Source: Mauremys mutica (lineage: Eukaryota; Chordata; Testudines; Geoemydidae). From it: a DNA stretch of 64,000 nt. The notes beneath the pieces are model-generated. The model did no database searches and was not told where the DNA came from. It worked only from the letters and a program-made list of their open reading frames with translations. The DNA lies in assembly GCF_020497125.1 (NCBI RefSeq), contig NC_059080.1, forward strand, positions 51,959,563 through 52,023,562, in the 5' to 3' direction. Shown in pieces: positions 11,098 through 21,725 of this stretch. The position numbers and the translations under genes were made by a program. The stretch's first letter is position 1, and every line of letters begins with the position of its first letter.

Positions 11098-12736
11098 GTT
11101 ATTTTTCCTGAACTGGCTTGCCTGTTCTTAAGACAGGCCCATATAGAATCAGGCACAGAGTCGGGGCTGGGGGGAGGGGAGGTAATTAGTGACCCTCAGC
11201 CACTTCTGATGACTTTTCAGAGGGTTAGTAGAAAACACTCCTTTCTTGTCTATCTAAAAGGGGTGGCACACTCTGTTTTCCCCTCATTTCTGCCCTGGGA
11301 CTAGGACACAAATCATAATAATTATCCCTGTGTTTTTGTCCCTCACTCACAATCACTGCAATTATCCCCCAAGACATGGCAATTATTAAAAGCACAACAT
11401 AAACAGCGAACACTCCCGCTCCAGACAGGAGGCTATCAAAGCCCAGGAACACAAAGGGAAGGGGACTCAGAACAGTGTGTAAACAGGAGTGACAGCCCCA
11501 AATGCAGGGAAACACAAAGCATCGTTAATTACTGCTCCTGCTACAGCCTGGTAATTTGCTGAGACCACTGCCTTCCAGCACAGCCCCTGTGATCCGCCTA
11601 ATAATTGTTGTGATACTTGTAACAAGCCAGAAGAGAAAGGCAAAAGAGCTTTACTTTCTCTTTCCTACTCCCCTTTTCTTTTAATCTTTAATCATAGCAG
11701 CCACAAAGGTCAAGTGTTTTCTTCATTAACTTCCAGACTCATGGTTCAAGCAAGCTTGAAGCTCTTTGGCATTTGGAAATGAGAGAGGGGGTTGGGATAT
11801 AGAGAAGTGGGGGAGATCTTCTGTCTCAGGAATTCCAAGACAGATTGGACCCTCTCAGATGGAGAATGAAAGTCTGATTTGCTGATGGCTCAGGCACTGC
11901 ACTGTGTGGACAAGCTAGTCTACTTACTAATGAGGTCAGGTAAAAAGTATGGGAGGCCTGCAGTGCAAAGACAGTGGAGTCCTGCAGGATTTTTGTCGAA
12001 CTCGCGGATGCTCTGACATGAGAGCTGGTTGGAATATTTTGCACAAAAGGTTTTTTTCCCCCCTTTGTTTAAAATTAGCCCTTTTCTAAAACAAAACAGT
12101 TTGCAAAAGAAATCATCAACAGTGTTGACATTTTCCATTTTTCACAAAATTTTCTGCAATATTCCGATGGATATTTTTATTGGAATTTTATCAACCTGTT
12201 TATCACGATCGTTTTCTAAATCATCATTGGAATGAGGCAAACCCATTACATCGTTTTCCTTTCTGGTCACATCACTACATTGCTGTAATTCTGCAACGCA
12301 TGGCTCCCGTTGTTTTAATTTGTAGATTGCAGCCTTCCTGGTTCAGTCCCGAGTTGGTTTTGCCCTGATTCAGGATCTGCGCAGGCTGTGCCGGCATACA
12401 GCTCCAGGCAGGGCAATGGCAGAGGGATGCCAGTGCACGCCTCCTCTCACTCTGGCCTGCTAGCTCTGGGCCTGGCCATCAGGTATCTGCACTGAAGAGC
12501 ATTGCCAGGCGTGGGTGTCCATGTCAGTCCACACATTCCACATGTTTCTGGGGGGGTTCGCTGGACAGCTTCCTTGGGTGGTGTGTCACCCTCCAATCCA
12601 GAAAGCCAAAGTTCAGGTGATCAGCTCCCAACAGGCAACTGCCCCTGCCATAGTGGTGCAAAGGGGTCAGAAAGCCACCACAGCTTGCCTTTTATAGGGA
12701 AATCCCCGAGGTGGCTGGCTCCATGTGACCCCCAGG
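11098..12736. other. non-repetitive stretch with AT-rich homeobox-type motifs
   Basis: No gene seen. The part at 11310-11720 is free of obvious repeats and rich in TAAT/ATTA cores (cataataattatccc, cgttaattactgctcc, cctaataattgttgtg). It could be a conserved non-coding element, but that needs alignment to other amniotes. The GC-richer 12350-12730 holds nothing I can name. Confidence 0.3.
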
Positions 12737-12820
12737 TATGAGGCCTTGGCAGAGGAGCATGAAACTGGCCTGGGTTCAGAGATGGAGGCGATGCTTATAT
12801 CTAGAGCTGGGTGGGAATTG
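12737..12820 (+). repeat. 84-bp segment, inverted copy of 9244-9327
   Basis: Matches the reverse complement of 9244-9327 with two differences. It runs into the AGAGCTGG start of the AT-rich MITE at 12803. The shared short open frame in the two places is a by-product of this repeat. Confidence 0.75.
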
Positions 12821-13171
12821 CTGTTCCCCTCCCAGGAACATTTTTGAGATGTGGAGAATCAGGATGAAAAGACAAAATCTTGAACATTTTCACACACTGA
12901 ACAAAACAAATGTTTGGGTGAATCAGAATGTTTTGTTTCAATAATTAGCTACAATTTTAAAATGAAATGTTCTTTGGCAACCAGAAAACTCAATTTTTGT
13001 TTTGAAAATGTTTAAACACAACATTTTGACAATTTTTAAAACTTTTTTTCCACATTTTTGAGTAAAAAAGTTGATCAAAACCAATCCCTTCCCATGAAGG
13101 GTTCCAGTTTTGATGAATCTGCATTTTCCAGGGAGGAAATACTTTTAGTCAACAAATTTCTGACCAGCTCT
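12803..13171. mobile_element. AT-rich MITE with AGAGCTGG / CCAGCTCT ends
   Basis: A 369-bp A/T-rich block (runs of aaatgttttg, caatttttaaaac) bounded by AGAGCTGG at 12803-12810 and CCAGCTCT at 13164-13171. Similar length and ends are found at 44341-44715. I could not find a matching target duplication, so the true ends may lie slightly outside. No coding capacity. Confidence 0.6.
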
Positions 13172-13559
13172 CCTCATAGCTTCCAGTCAGGGTGTATGGC
13201 CGTGAACGACCTTCCTCAGCTTCACAGAGAAACAGGTAATCCAGAAATACAGGCTCACCCCTGAAACCATCATTTATCAATGTGATGAGCTGTAGGGGGA
13301 CCTGGAGACGGTGAGTGACAGAAGCAATGTCTGCTCCTCTCAATGCTCGTCAGATTCCCCACACAGCACTGGACATACTAGGTACTTGGTTCTTTCCATG
13401 GACCATAGGGAGTACAATAAGAGCCAATCAGTCAGCTGCCTGAGAACTTTACCATGGTGAGGAATGTCACATGACACATCCCCTTCCTTGTGCACAGAAA
13501 CAAACAATTGCAATTTGGTTTGTACTGTAACCCTTCTGCCAGGCCGAATTGATAGCAGC
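13172..13559. other. unclassified non-coding sequence
   Basis: No gene or repeat recognised; small overlapping frames only. Confidence 0.3.
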
Positions 13560-14600
13560 AAGGGCCGGGTTCAATACATAGGGGTCCCTTCCCTACAACG
13601 TAATGCAAAACCACCTCGAGCCCCCACCCAGTGACCTGAGAAAATCTTACACACACCCCTGGGCGCCTCGAAGAGGCAATACTTCCCCTCTCGCAAGCAC
13701 AGAGTCTCGGTGTAGCAGAAAAGGTTTAATTACATGAGATAAACAACAAGCATTAAATTGGGAAAACACCTCAACTAGAGTTCATAGACCAAACCATGAG
13801 CAGAGACCCACCACAGGAAATTGGGCCGTGTCCTTTTCCCTGGGCTCTTGAGTCCAGCAACCCCCAAATCACCCCAAGACTCCCAAGTCCAATACCCCAA
13901 ATGTCCCTAGAGTCCAGCAACCCAAAGATCACCTACAGTCCCAAAAGTCCCACAATCCAAAAGTCTCTGTCCCGGGTCAGTGCAGCCCCAGAGTTCAAGA
14001 GTCTATCTGCAGAGGTTCCCGCCCCAGTCTGGGTAGAAAGGGGCACCTTACGTGGGCCGGGGCCAACTGCCCTGCCTCTCCACGGGGTTCTGCTTCCGCC
14101 TTCTCCACGAACTGCTCCGCTCTACCAGCCACTCCACTCTGCTCCTCCAGCCGTCCTCACAAACTGCTCCGCTCCGCTTCGCCAGCTGCTCTGCTCCACC
14201 AGCCGTCCCGTGATCCGCTCCAGCCGTCCCCGCAAACTGCTCAGCTCCGCTCATCCTGTGATCCACTCCATCCATCCCCACAAACTGCTTGGCTCCACAA
14301 ACTGCTCCACTCCGCTCTGCCAGCTGCTCTGCTCCACAGTATAGCTTCAGGCTCCCCCACTAGTTAGCACAGTACTCAGTGCTCTCAGCTCAGCAATTCC
14401 AGCTCTTTAGTGATTTCAGCTCACAGTAGGGGAGCCCCAGTGCTAGTGCACCATTAGCCCAAAGTGAGTTCAGCTCAGTAACCTGTATCTAGATTCTTAA
14501 GGGAATCAAAAATCAACTGATATTGCATAGTGGAGAGAGGAGTGGGTGGAACTGGTGCTTCTGGCTCACACAAAGCACCTGCACCACTAAGTACAGATAC
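13560..14600 (-). mobile_element. LTR-like element with a CTGCTCCGCTC-rich tandem region
   Basis: A pyrimidine-rich block with repeated 'aagtcc/gagtccagcaaccc' units (13850-13970), then a degenerate array at about 14100-14335 built on AACTGCTCCGCTCC and CCAGCCGTCC. The order resembles U3 tandem repeats of a turtle ERV LTR read from the opposite strand, but ends and duplication are not resolved. The 182-codon plus frame 13796-14344 simply translates this array and is not a gene. Confidence 0.4.
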
Positions 14601-15477
14601 CTATCCCCAGCCTCTCTCAATTCACTGGGTTTTGGAACCCATGTCCCTTGTCTAGCAAGTGCTATTTAGTTGATAGTGAAACCCTTTATCATAAAACAGT
14701 TTCATAGTTCCTCATTTACTTAATCAGGGTGACAACACTTTATTCCTCCTGCCCCAATAACAAAGAAATTGGGGATCCCACAGCTGTGAAAGTAACCATT
14801 TTAGGCTGCCGTGGGCTATGCTAGGTGGAGTGGGTGTGCCTATGCAAACACAATCAGCCTCTGAAATTCTTTTCCACACTCGCCATAATTCACCACCAGA
14901 TGTCAGGATAGAGCTCATCCTGACTCTGCTTACAGTACTATCAAACCAAAATGGCATAGCAGATGGGGCACATCTACTTCCGGGGGCCCCAGAGAGAAAT
15001 GCCGTGTTCAGAAACAGCAAAAGTAGAGCCAGTGTGTGCGTGTGTATGAAACTCACAAAAGATGGCTCCGATTGTGGTGGGAAGATTCTCTGAAGCTTGT
15101 CATAGTTTCTATGTCCTCAGTGCATCAGCCCTTGCCAGCACTGTTCTGCTGAGTCTGGTTTCATCCTGGGTTAATCAGACAATCAAATAATATGCACAAG
15201 ACCATTTACACTCATCTCACCAGTGCAGGGCTCATTCTGGCTAATAATTCTCCTTCTCTCAGCAGGGGCACTGGAATGGGGGGCGGGGAGTCTGGCCATA
15301 TCACTTTTAAAAGGGCAAGTGATGTGGGGAGGGGGTGGAGAGGAGCGAGCAGGGGGTGAGGCCTCTGGGGAAGGGGCAGTGCAAGGCCAGGGACCCGGGA
15401 GAAAGGTTGGTATGAGGATGGAGCCTTGGGGGGGGAAGGGGTAGCATGAGGGGTAGGGATATGGGAGAGAGGAAGTG
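14601..15477. other. unclassified non-coding sequence
   Basis: No gene recognised. The 15260-15470 part is G-rich on the plus strand (ggggagggggtggagagg and similar). Confidence 0.3.
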
Positions 15478-15605
15478 CTATTATTATCCCCATTTTACAG
15501 ATGATGGACTGACGTACAGAGAGAATTAAGTGATGTGACCAAGGTCATGCAGGGAGTCTGTGACAGACAAACTGAACCCAGATCTGAGTCCCACCAGTGC
15601 CTTCG
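15478..15605 (-). repeat. MIR-like SINE
   Basis: Contains 'attatccccattttacagat', 'gaccaaggtcatgcaggga' and 'aacccagatctgagtcccac', the characteristic order of MIR/CORE-SINE elements, here in antisense orientation. Confidence 0.65.
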
Positions 15606-15801
15606 CCTCAAGAACACCTTTCCTCACCAATTTAAATGTAGTATATATGAGAATAACAAAGAGAATGTGAAATGATCAAGAAAGTAAATTGCGTTTTATA
15701 CCAATGTTTTCACTTTTGCAAAGTTATGAACGATCCCCTTAATGCAATGAGAAAAGGGCATTTCTTTAGAGAATGGCAACTGTTCCTGTGTACTGGTGTT
15801 C

Positions 15802-16230
15802 AGAGCTGGGCGAAATTTTTCAGATGAATATTTTGCTTGCAGAAAATGCAGTTTTGGGTAGACCCAAACTAGTCACGAATATGTGTTGAATTCAGCAAAT
15901 AGTTTTGGCTGAAAATAAACCAAAAAAACTATTTAGCAATAGTCAAAATGTTGCATTTTGAGATTTTTGAAAAGAAACATTTGATTTTTTGGTCCAAAAT
16001 GCTGTTTCATTTCAAAGTTTGCCTAAATGCAATTTAAAAAAAAAATCCCCCAAATGAAAGGAAACACCTAATTTCAGGTTGAGTTAAATGTTTAGGTCAA
16101 CCTGAAACCAATGTATTTTGTTTTTTCATTTTGTCAAACCCCCCACACAAAATTGTCATTTCAGATTGACCCAAAATGAATTTTAAATAAAATTGGTTCA
16201 GATAGCGACTTGAAAAATCAATTATTTGCA
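15802..16230. mobile_element. AT-rich MITE starting AGAGCTGG
   Basis: Begins AGAGCTGGGCGAAATTTTTC at 15802 and continues as A/T-homopolymer-rich sequence (ccaaaatgctgtttcattt, caacctgaaacc). Right end not resolved. Same family as 12803-13171. Confidence 0.55.
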
Positions 16231-17477
16231 TGGGTCTATTGATGATTTCTCATGGTCCCGGATAAGATCCCAGAAGACTGTGTCCTAGATGTAGCCAGTT
16301 CAACATACTGGAAAAGCACAGCCTGAAAAATCAGAACAGTCCATACAAAAATGCTGAGAATTTAAGACAAGGAATCCAAATCAAGAAAGAACTTCCTTTA
16401 TCCAAACAGTCAATGGAGCATTATTTAAAAGGCTGAACATTAAACACAGACTGTTATTGGGAACTCAATTATTTTTATTGTTCAGTCAACACATATTATG
16501 TGTGATTTCTCCCATTCTGCATTAAGGTTCTACATTTTGACACATTCTCTCATAGGAGATTTTTGGGGACACAAGATTCAGTTCCAGAGGACAAACCAGT
16601 TAATTATTTAAAATTAATCAATATATCGATTGATTTATCAGATGATAAACAGACTTGCAGCTTTAGTCAGGTCTGGAAATATTAATTGATTTGACAGACT
16701 GAAGCTTGGTAAAACAAGTAGAAGGGGCATCAGGGCATCTCAGTTTTAATTAGCTACGCTGAAGCTGCCTTTAGCTGCTCCGGAAGTTTAATCAATATGC
16801 TACATTTCAGTCCCAAAAGGCTTATGAAAACAGCCTTTGAAATCCTTTAAATTGTTGCCTCCACGAGGTTTTAGATTTTTCATGTATTCTTGTTCTATTG
16901 TGTATTTTTTCTCCTTTCTGAAATCAATACTGACCCAGAAGGATCTTTGGTTGATTGCTTATTTGTATCACACACTAAGAATAAAAAAAGCTTTTTCCTT
17001 CATAATTATAATAATAATAATCCTATGCTTTAATGATCTGTTGTCTGCTTCTATATGCCGTAAATTACTTCTATAGTCCTACTCTGATGTGGTTGGGCAA
17101 CGTGTCATTTAAATCATATTGTTCCAAGTGCATACACGCTGCTCAAAATTTGATTTAATACAAAGAAAGATTTAAGAATGTTAATGAATTTTAATGAACA
17201 TGACCACGGAGTAGGAAGAGACAAAGGAATGGGAATAGGAGGAGGGATAGGTAGTGGAGCCAAGAAATAAAAACAAAGGGAGGGTGGTGATTGGCTGGCC
17301 TCCCTCTGATGTCACAATTCCACTGAGAAGGAAGGATGGCAGAACAGATGGGGAGTGTGGTGAAGGGGGGGGGGAGTGGAGCTAGCTCTGATGGTATGAT
17401 CCCACCCCCTGAAGATGAACGAAAGATAAGAGAGGGGATGAGGGGAAGAGAAAGCAAATGGAGGTGGCAGTGGAAAC
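16231..17477. other. AT-rich sequence without recognised genes
   Basis: The part at 16440-16880 is repeat-poor with clustered TAAT/ATTA and ATCGATTGATTTATC-type motifs, so it is a candidate conserved non-coding element. Around 17190-17450 the sequence is purine-rich. The 175-codon frame starting at 17336 reads into the MITE that begins at 17478. Confidence 0.3.
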
Positions 17478-17841
17478 CAGGGCCGCCCAGAGTGGGGGAG
17501 GGGGCGGGGGGAAGTGGGGCAATTTGCCCCAGGCCCCACAGGGGCCTCCATGAGAGTTTTCAGGGGCCCCCACGAGAGTTTTCGGTGGGTCCTTCAGTGC
17601 CACCGACCACACTTGGAGCGAGTGAAGGACCCGCTGCTGAAGACCTGGAGCTTCTTCCGCTCTGGGTCTTTGGCGACAATTCGGCGGTGAGGGCTCCTTC
17701 TGCTCTGGGTCTTCGGCGGCAGTTCGACGCCGGGTCATTCACTCACTCCAGGACCTGCCGCCAAAGTGCCCCGAAGACCTGGAGTGGAAGGACCCCTGCT
17801 GCCGAAGACCCCAGAACCCCTGAATCCTCTGGGCGGCCCTG
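17478..17841. mobile_element. hAT-type MITE with 15-bp perfect TIRs and 8-bp TSD
   Basis: A 364-bp GC-rich element. Its ends CAGGGCCGCCCAGAG (17478-17492) and CTCTGGGCGGCCCTG (17827-17841) are perfect inverted repeats. It is flanked by the 8-bp direct repeat GTGGAAAC at 17470-17477 and 17842-17849. CAGGG-type ends and 8-bp duplications are the hAT superfamily signature. No transposase frame, so non-autonomous. Intact ends and duplication point to a fairly recent insertion. Confidence 0.9.
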
Positions 17842-17898
17842 GTGGAAACAGATGAAAGAATAACTGGAGAGGAAATAAATGAGAACAAAACTAAGGAG

Positions 17899-18746
17899 CA
17901 GGGTCAGATTAACACATAGGCAAACTAGGCATGTGCCTGGGGCTCAAATCTGTGGAGGGAGCAGGCCCCAAGATGGTTGTTGGGGTTTATTTTTTCCCAA
18001 TGCAGATTTGCAAGTGATCTGAAAGAACTGCCCTTGCTTGAGCTAGAGGCATTGCAACATGGCTCCCAAGGCTGCACACCACTCAGATTTTGCCCAGCCA
18101 TAGTAGAGGGAAGCTGGGCCAAATTGGAATGGCATTGCAACTCTGTGCATCAGGATGCAACGCCCCTCACTCAAGCCAGTGGAGTTCTTTCAGTTTGCGT
18201 GGACGTCCGCCCCGGCGAACGAGTGCGCAGAGACAGTTCTTGCTGACCGCTGAGTATCACTTTGCCATTGCCGACAGGGCCGAGGAGAGAGGAGACTCCA
18301 AGAGCAGTCAGTGAACAGCCAGGGATGGGAATTTACTGCAGTGGCATGCAGGGGTGGCTTTATGACCCGCGGGGCCCAATTAGAATACTCAGTGGTGGGG
18401 TGTCCGCTCTGGGTTTTCCGCGGCACGAAGGACCCCCCCGCTGCTGAAATGCCGCCAAAGACCCCCGGAGCGGACCCCCCACTGCTGAAATGCCACTGAA
18501 GACCCCTGGAGCAAGGCCCCCTTAGGCGCAGGCGTGAGGCCCCCTTCAGTGCGGGGCCTGATTCCGGGGAATCGGGTGAATAGACTTAAATCTGGCCCTG
18601 GTGGCATGAATGAGAGGAAACATCAACTGACATGTATTTTTTCCCTTTCTGCCATTTATCCACTGGTTGTTATTATTCATATTGGAAGTTAGGGGCCCAG
18701 AAGCATATGTTTGCCTAGGGCTCAGTGATGGGTTAATCTGCCCATG
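17899..18746. mobile_element. hAT-type MITE, host of a nested MITE
   Basis: Starts CAGGGTCAGATTAACACAT and ends with the imperfect inverted repeat ATGGGTTAATCTGCCCATG. Flanking octamers are CTAAGGAG (17891-17898) and CTAAGGTG (18747-18754), a 7/8 duplication. A second MITE sits inside at 18349-18600. Total length is 848 bp with the insert and about 588 bp without it. No coding capacity. Confidence 0.8.
18349..18600. mobile_element. nested hAT-type MITE
   Basis: A 252-bp element starting CAGGGGTGGCTTTA and ending TAAATCTGGCCCTG (imperfect TIRs), flanked by perfect 8-bp duplications GTGGCATG at 18341-18348 and 18601-18608. It lies inside the MITE 17899-18746, so it inserted later. Confidence 0.85.
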
Positions 18747-18754
18747 CTAAGGTG

Positions 18755-19240
18755 AGTGTATGGGGTTGTTATTTGAACTGCGACATTTGGTGACTCACTT
18801 GTGCATGTAATCTCCTGGAAAATACATTATCCCAGAACTTGCTATACGGCTCTTCCATATCTGGTACATCCTTCTCTGTCTGGAGCCAGGAATCCTAAGG
18901 GACAGTGCCTTCTGTCTCTCTCTCCCTGTAACTGAGCTGCTGTGGCACATCATGGGAGATATCATCTGCCTGGGAGCCAGGCCCATATGGGAGAAGTAGG
19001 GCCCGGGAGACCCACAACTCCTGTGAGATACTGCAGCAGCTCAGGCTGACACATGGTTTATATCAAACCCAAACAAAAGTTTTTGCCATTTTCAGAGCAA
19101 AGAGTTTCTTAAGTTTCCCCTTAGCAAATTTTTTTTCAATATTTAAACTTTTCAGCCCTATTTAAGGTGAATACAAATTGAGAAATATTGTCATTTCCAA
19201 CGGGATGGAAATTCTGCCTTTCCATCAGCTATGAAGGTAT
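18755..19240. other. unclassified sequence with AT-rich repeat fragment
   Basis: No gene. The part at 19070-19240 is A/T-homopolymer-rich like the AGAGCTGG MITE family, but lacks its ends. Confidence 0.3.
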
Positions 19241-19242
19241 AT

Positions 19243-19512
19243 CTAGGCCAGAGCTGGAAAGTGCAATTACCAGCTCCAGGAGACATACCCATGCTAGCAT
19301 GCTGAGAGAGCTGACGTGCTAAAAATAGCACAAGTGGTAGGAAGGGGTTCCTACTCAAGTACATATCTAGGGTAGCGGGTGGGATTGTATTCGGGGCAAC
19401 TAGGTCATCTCACTGCTGCCATGGCTACACTGCTACTTTTGGCATGCTAGTTTGATCAGATTGGTTTGAGCTAGAAATGACAACTTTGAAGTTTCTGTGT
19501 AGATATGCCTAG
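19243..19512. repeat. dispersed MITE-like repeat ('gtgtagatatgcc' type)
   Basis: Starts near 'ggtatatctaggccagagct' and ends 'gtttctgtgtagatatgcc', giving rough inverted ends (GGTATATCTA / TAGATATGCC). Interior carries 'atgctagcatgctgagag' and 'ggctacactgctac'. Similar blocks occur at 23455-23720 and 31560-31880. Confidence 0.5.
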
Positions 19513-19546
19513 TAGTAGATAGCAGTAGTAGTAGTAGATAGTGCCT
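19509..19546 (+). repeat. (GTA)n-like microsatellite
   Basis: Interrupted trinucleotide run: tagtagtagatagcagtagt and continuing. Abuts the MITE-like repeat. Confidence 0.8.
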
Positions 19547-20004
19547 TCAGCGACCCTCTGCATCAGCTCTCATGGGTTTCTCATTACCAGTTTAGCACAC
19601 ACACCACGGATCCTGCAAGACCATGAACACTTTGTAAAGCATGCAGGGTGCCAATGCACATTTTATAAAATAGGCAAAGCTCTGCTAAAAGCGGGTATCT
19701 GCCAGGTCGACTTCAGTTAGTGTGCAGAAAACATCAATAATGAAATAATTACCTTGTACCTCCAAAACTAATCAAAGGCACCACTCCTTGCTAAGGGCAT
19801 GATACTAAATCAAGTTTGAAGTTTCTAGGGCAAAATATTTTTTGAGTAATGATGAGGAACATTTCCAACAGAGAACAATGTGGGGTACCAGGGAAAAGGA
19901 GGGTATAGATAGTTTCATGCCATCCTTCTGCTCCATTGATCCTGGGGCCTACCAGGGCCAAATTAGCCCCTGGTAAAAATTAGAGCAACCTGTATCCATC
20001 TAAC

Positions 20005-20225
20005 TTGGAGCATCCCTCTGAGCACCTCATAATTTTTAATATGTTTATTCTCACAACACCCGGATGAGGGAGGGATGTACTATTAACCCCAGTGTACAAA
20101 TGGGACCTGAGACACAGAGATGTTAAGTGACTCAACCAAGATCACCCAGGGAATCTGGGGAGGTGCAGAGACTTTAATTGAGACTTTCTGGCCTGTATCG
20201 TAATCACTGGACCACTCTTTCTCTC
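20005..20225 (-). repeat. MIR-like SINE
   Basis: 'tattaaccccagtgtacaaa', 'gacacagagatgttaagtga' and 'accaagatcacccagggaat' in order, followed by 'aatcactggaccactcttt'. The order is that of an antisense MIR element with a tRNA-like head. Confidence 0.65.
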
Positions 20226-20446
20226 TCAGTGTTAATGTGAATGGGCACTAGATCAGACCCTAGTTTTGGTGGATTTTTGAATACTTTTAAGGATGCTTGT
20301 CTCACCATGATTCCACCAGTTTTCCCCTTCTGACTCTGCTCCCTTGCCCCTTGACCATGCCTTGATATTTGCAGCCCAGGTTAAAACAGCACTGGACAAA
20401 GTAGAGAGAAGAAAACAACAGTTTGTAGATTTATTGAAGAGGTGGG

Positions 20447-21480
20447 TGTGACGGGTTTGGTCACAGAGACCCCCTTGGGACTGCCACCTGATGTGCTGAG
20501 ACTACCTCTGAGCCCATTTTCCCTGCCAGCTTGGGACTTCAGAACCCTGCCTTGTTGAGCCAGACATGCTATCCTGCAGCAAACACAGAGCCAGGTCTGA
20601 ACCACGTCCCCCAAAGCTGCAGGTTTTAACTGAAAACCACTTAGCAGGTAATCCTGTCTCCAGCATCCAGACACCCAACTCTCAATGGGATCCAAACCAC
20701 AAATTATTCCTTTTTACTCTGTATACAGCTTATACAGGGCAAACGCGTAAATTGTCTGCCCTCTATAACACTGATAGAGAGATATGCACAGCTGTTTGCT
20801 CCCCCGTGCATTACTTACTTACTCTGGGTCAATTAATAAGCAAAAGTGATTTTATTAAGTATAAAAAGTAGGATTTAAGTGGTTCCAAGTAATAACAGAC
20901 AGAACAAAGTAAGTTACCAAGCAAAATAAAACAAAACACGCAAGTCTAAGCCTAATACATTAAGAAACTGATTACAGATGAAATCTCACCTCCAGAGATG
21001 TTCCAATAAGCTTCTTTCACAGACTGGACTCCTTCCTAGTCTGGGTCCAGCAATCACTCACACCCTAATAGTTACTGTCCTTTGTTCCAGTTTCTTTCAG
21101 GCATCTCTTGGGGGTGGAGAGGCCATCTCTTGAGCCAGCTGAAGACAAAATAGAGAGGCTTCCAGGGTCTTTCATATTTTCTCTCTTGTGGATGGAAACC
21201 TGTTTGTTCTTCTGTGCAAAGTCACAGCCACAAGATGGAGTTTGTAACCACCTGAGCAAGTCACATGTCCATGAATGATTCCACTTTTTGCAGGCTGATG
21301 CCATTGTTTACATGTTAATTTGAACTTTATCAGGAAAGCTCAGATGTGGATTGGCGTCTCCCAAAGTCCATTGTCAGTTAAGTGTTTCTTGATTGGGCAC
21401 TTATTGAGAATAGTCCTTTCTCAAGAAGCTGACCAAATGCTTCACTGAGACTACTTAGAATCAAACATATCGAGATACTA
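20447..21480 (-). mobile_element. LTR-like element (ERV-derived)
   Basis: Begins TGTGACGGGTTTGGTCAC and continues 'gagaccccctt', 'tgatgtgctgagactacc' and 'cttgttgagccagacatg', an arrangement I recognise as a family of turtle solo LTRs. The TTTTATTAAGTATAAAAAG region near 20850 would hold antisense poly(A)/TATA-type signals. The right edge is taken where the GC-rich hAT fragment begins and is approximate. No retroviral ORF is attached. Confidence 0.5.
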
Positions 21481-21725
21481 AGCTGATTGGCGCCGCAAGC
21501 CTGGGAGGCGGGAGAAGTGAAGCAGCGACAGCATTCTCGGGGTGCTCTTGCGCAGAGCAGGGGTGAGCTGGGGCGGGGGGGTGCTTCAGGGTGGAGGGTG
21601 GGGGGTAGGGAGCTGCCACAAGGGGGCACCTCATGGCGGACAGGGAGAGGGCAGGGCAGGGGCATGGGAGGGGGCGCAAGGTGGAAGTTTCGCCTAGGGT
21701 GCGAAACATCCTTGCACCGGCCCTG
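21481..21725 (-). mobile_element. truncated GC-rich hAT-type element
   Basis: On the minus strand this begins CAGGGCCGGTGCAAGGATG (21725 downwards), the same terminus as the element at 29624-30246, and matches its left half including 'cctaggcgaaacttccacc'. Homology stops at the central 'agctgattg' (21481), the loop of the hairpin in the full copy. The copy is therefore half an element, abutting a CR1 fragment on its right. Confidence 0.75.

Noticed and set aside
13796..14344. 182-codon plus-strand open frame
   Set aside because: It translates a degenerate tandem repeat, with no start context or domain evidence.
17336..17863. 175-codon plus-strand frame
   Set aside because: It starts in flanking DNA and runs through the MITE 17478-17841; the coding part would be transposon sequence.
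19500..19550. (GTA)n run as a functional repeat expansion
   Set aside because: Short, interrupted and in non-coding DNA; ordinary microsatellite.
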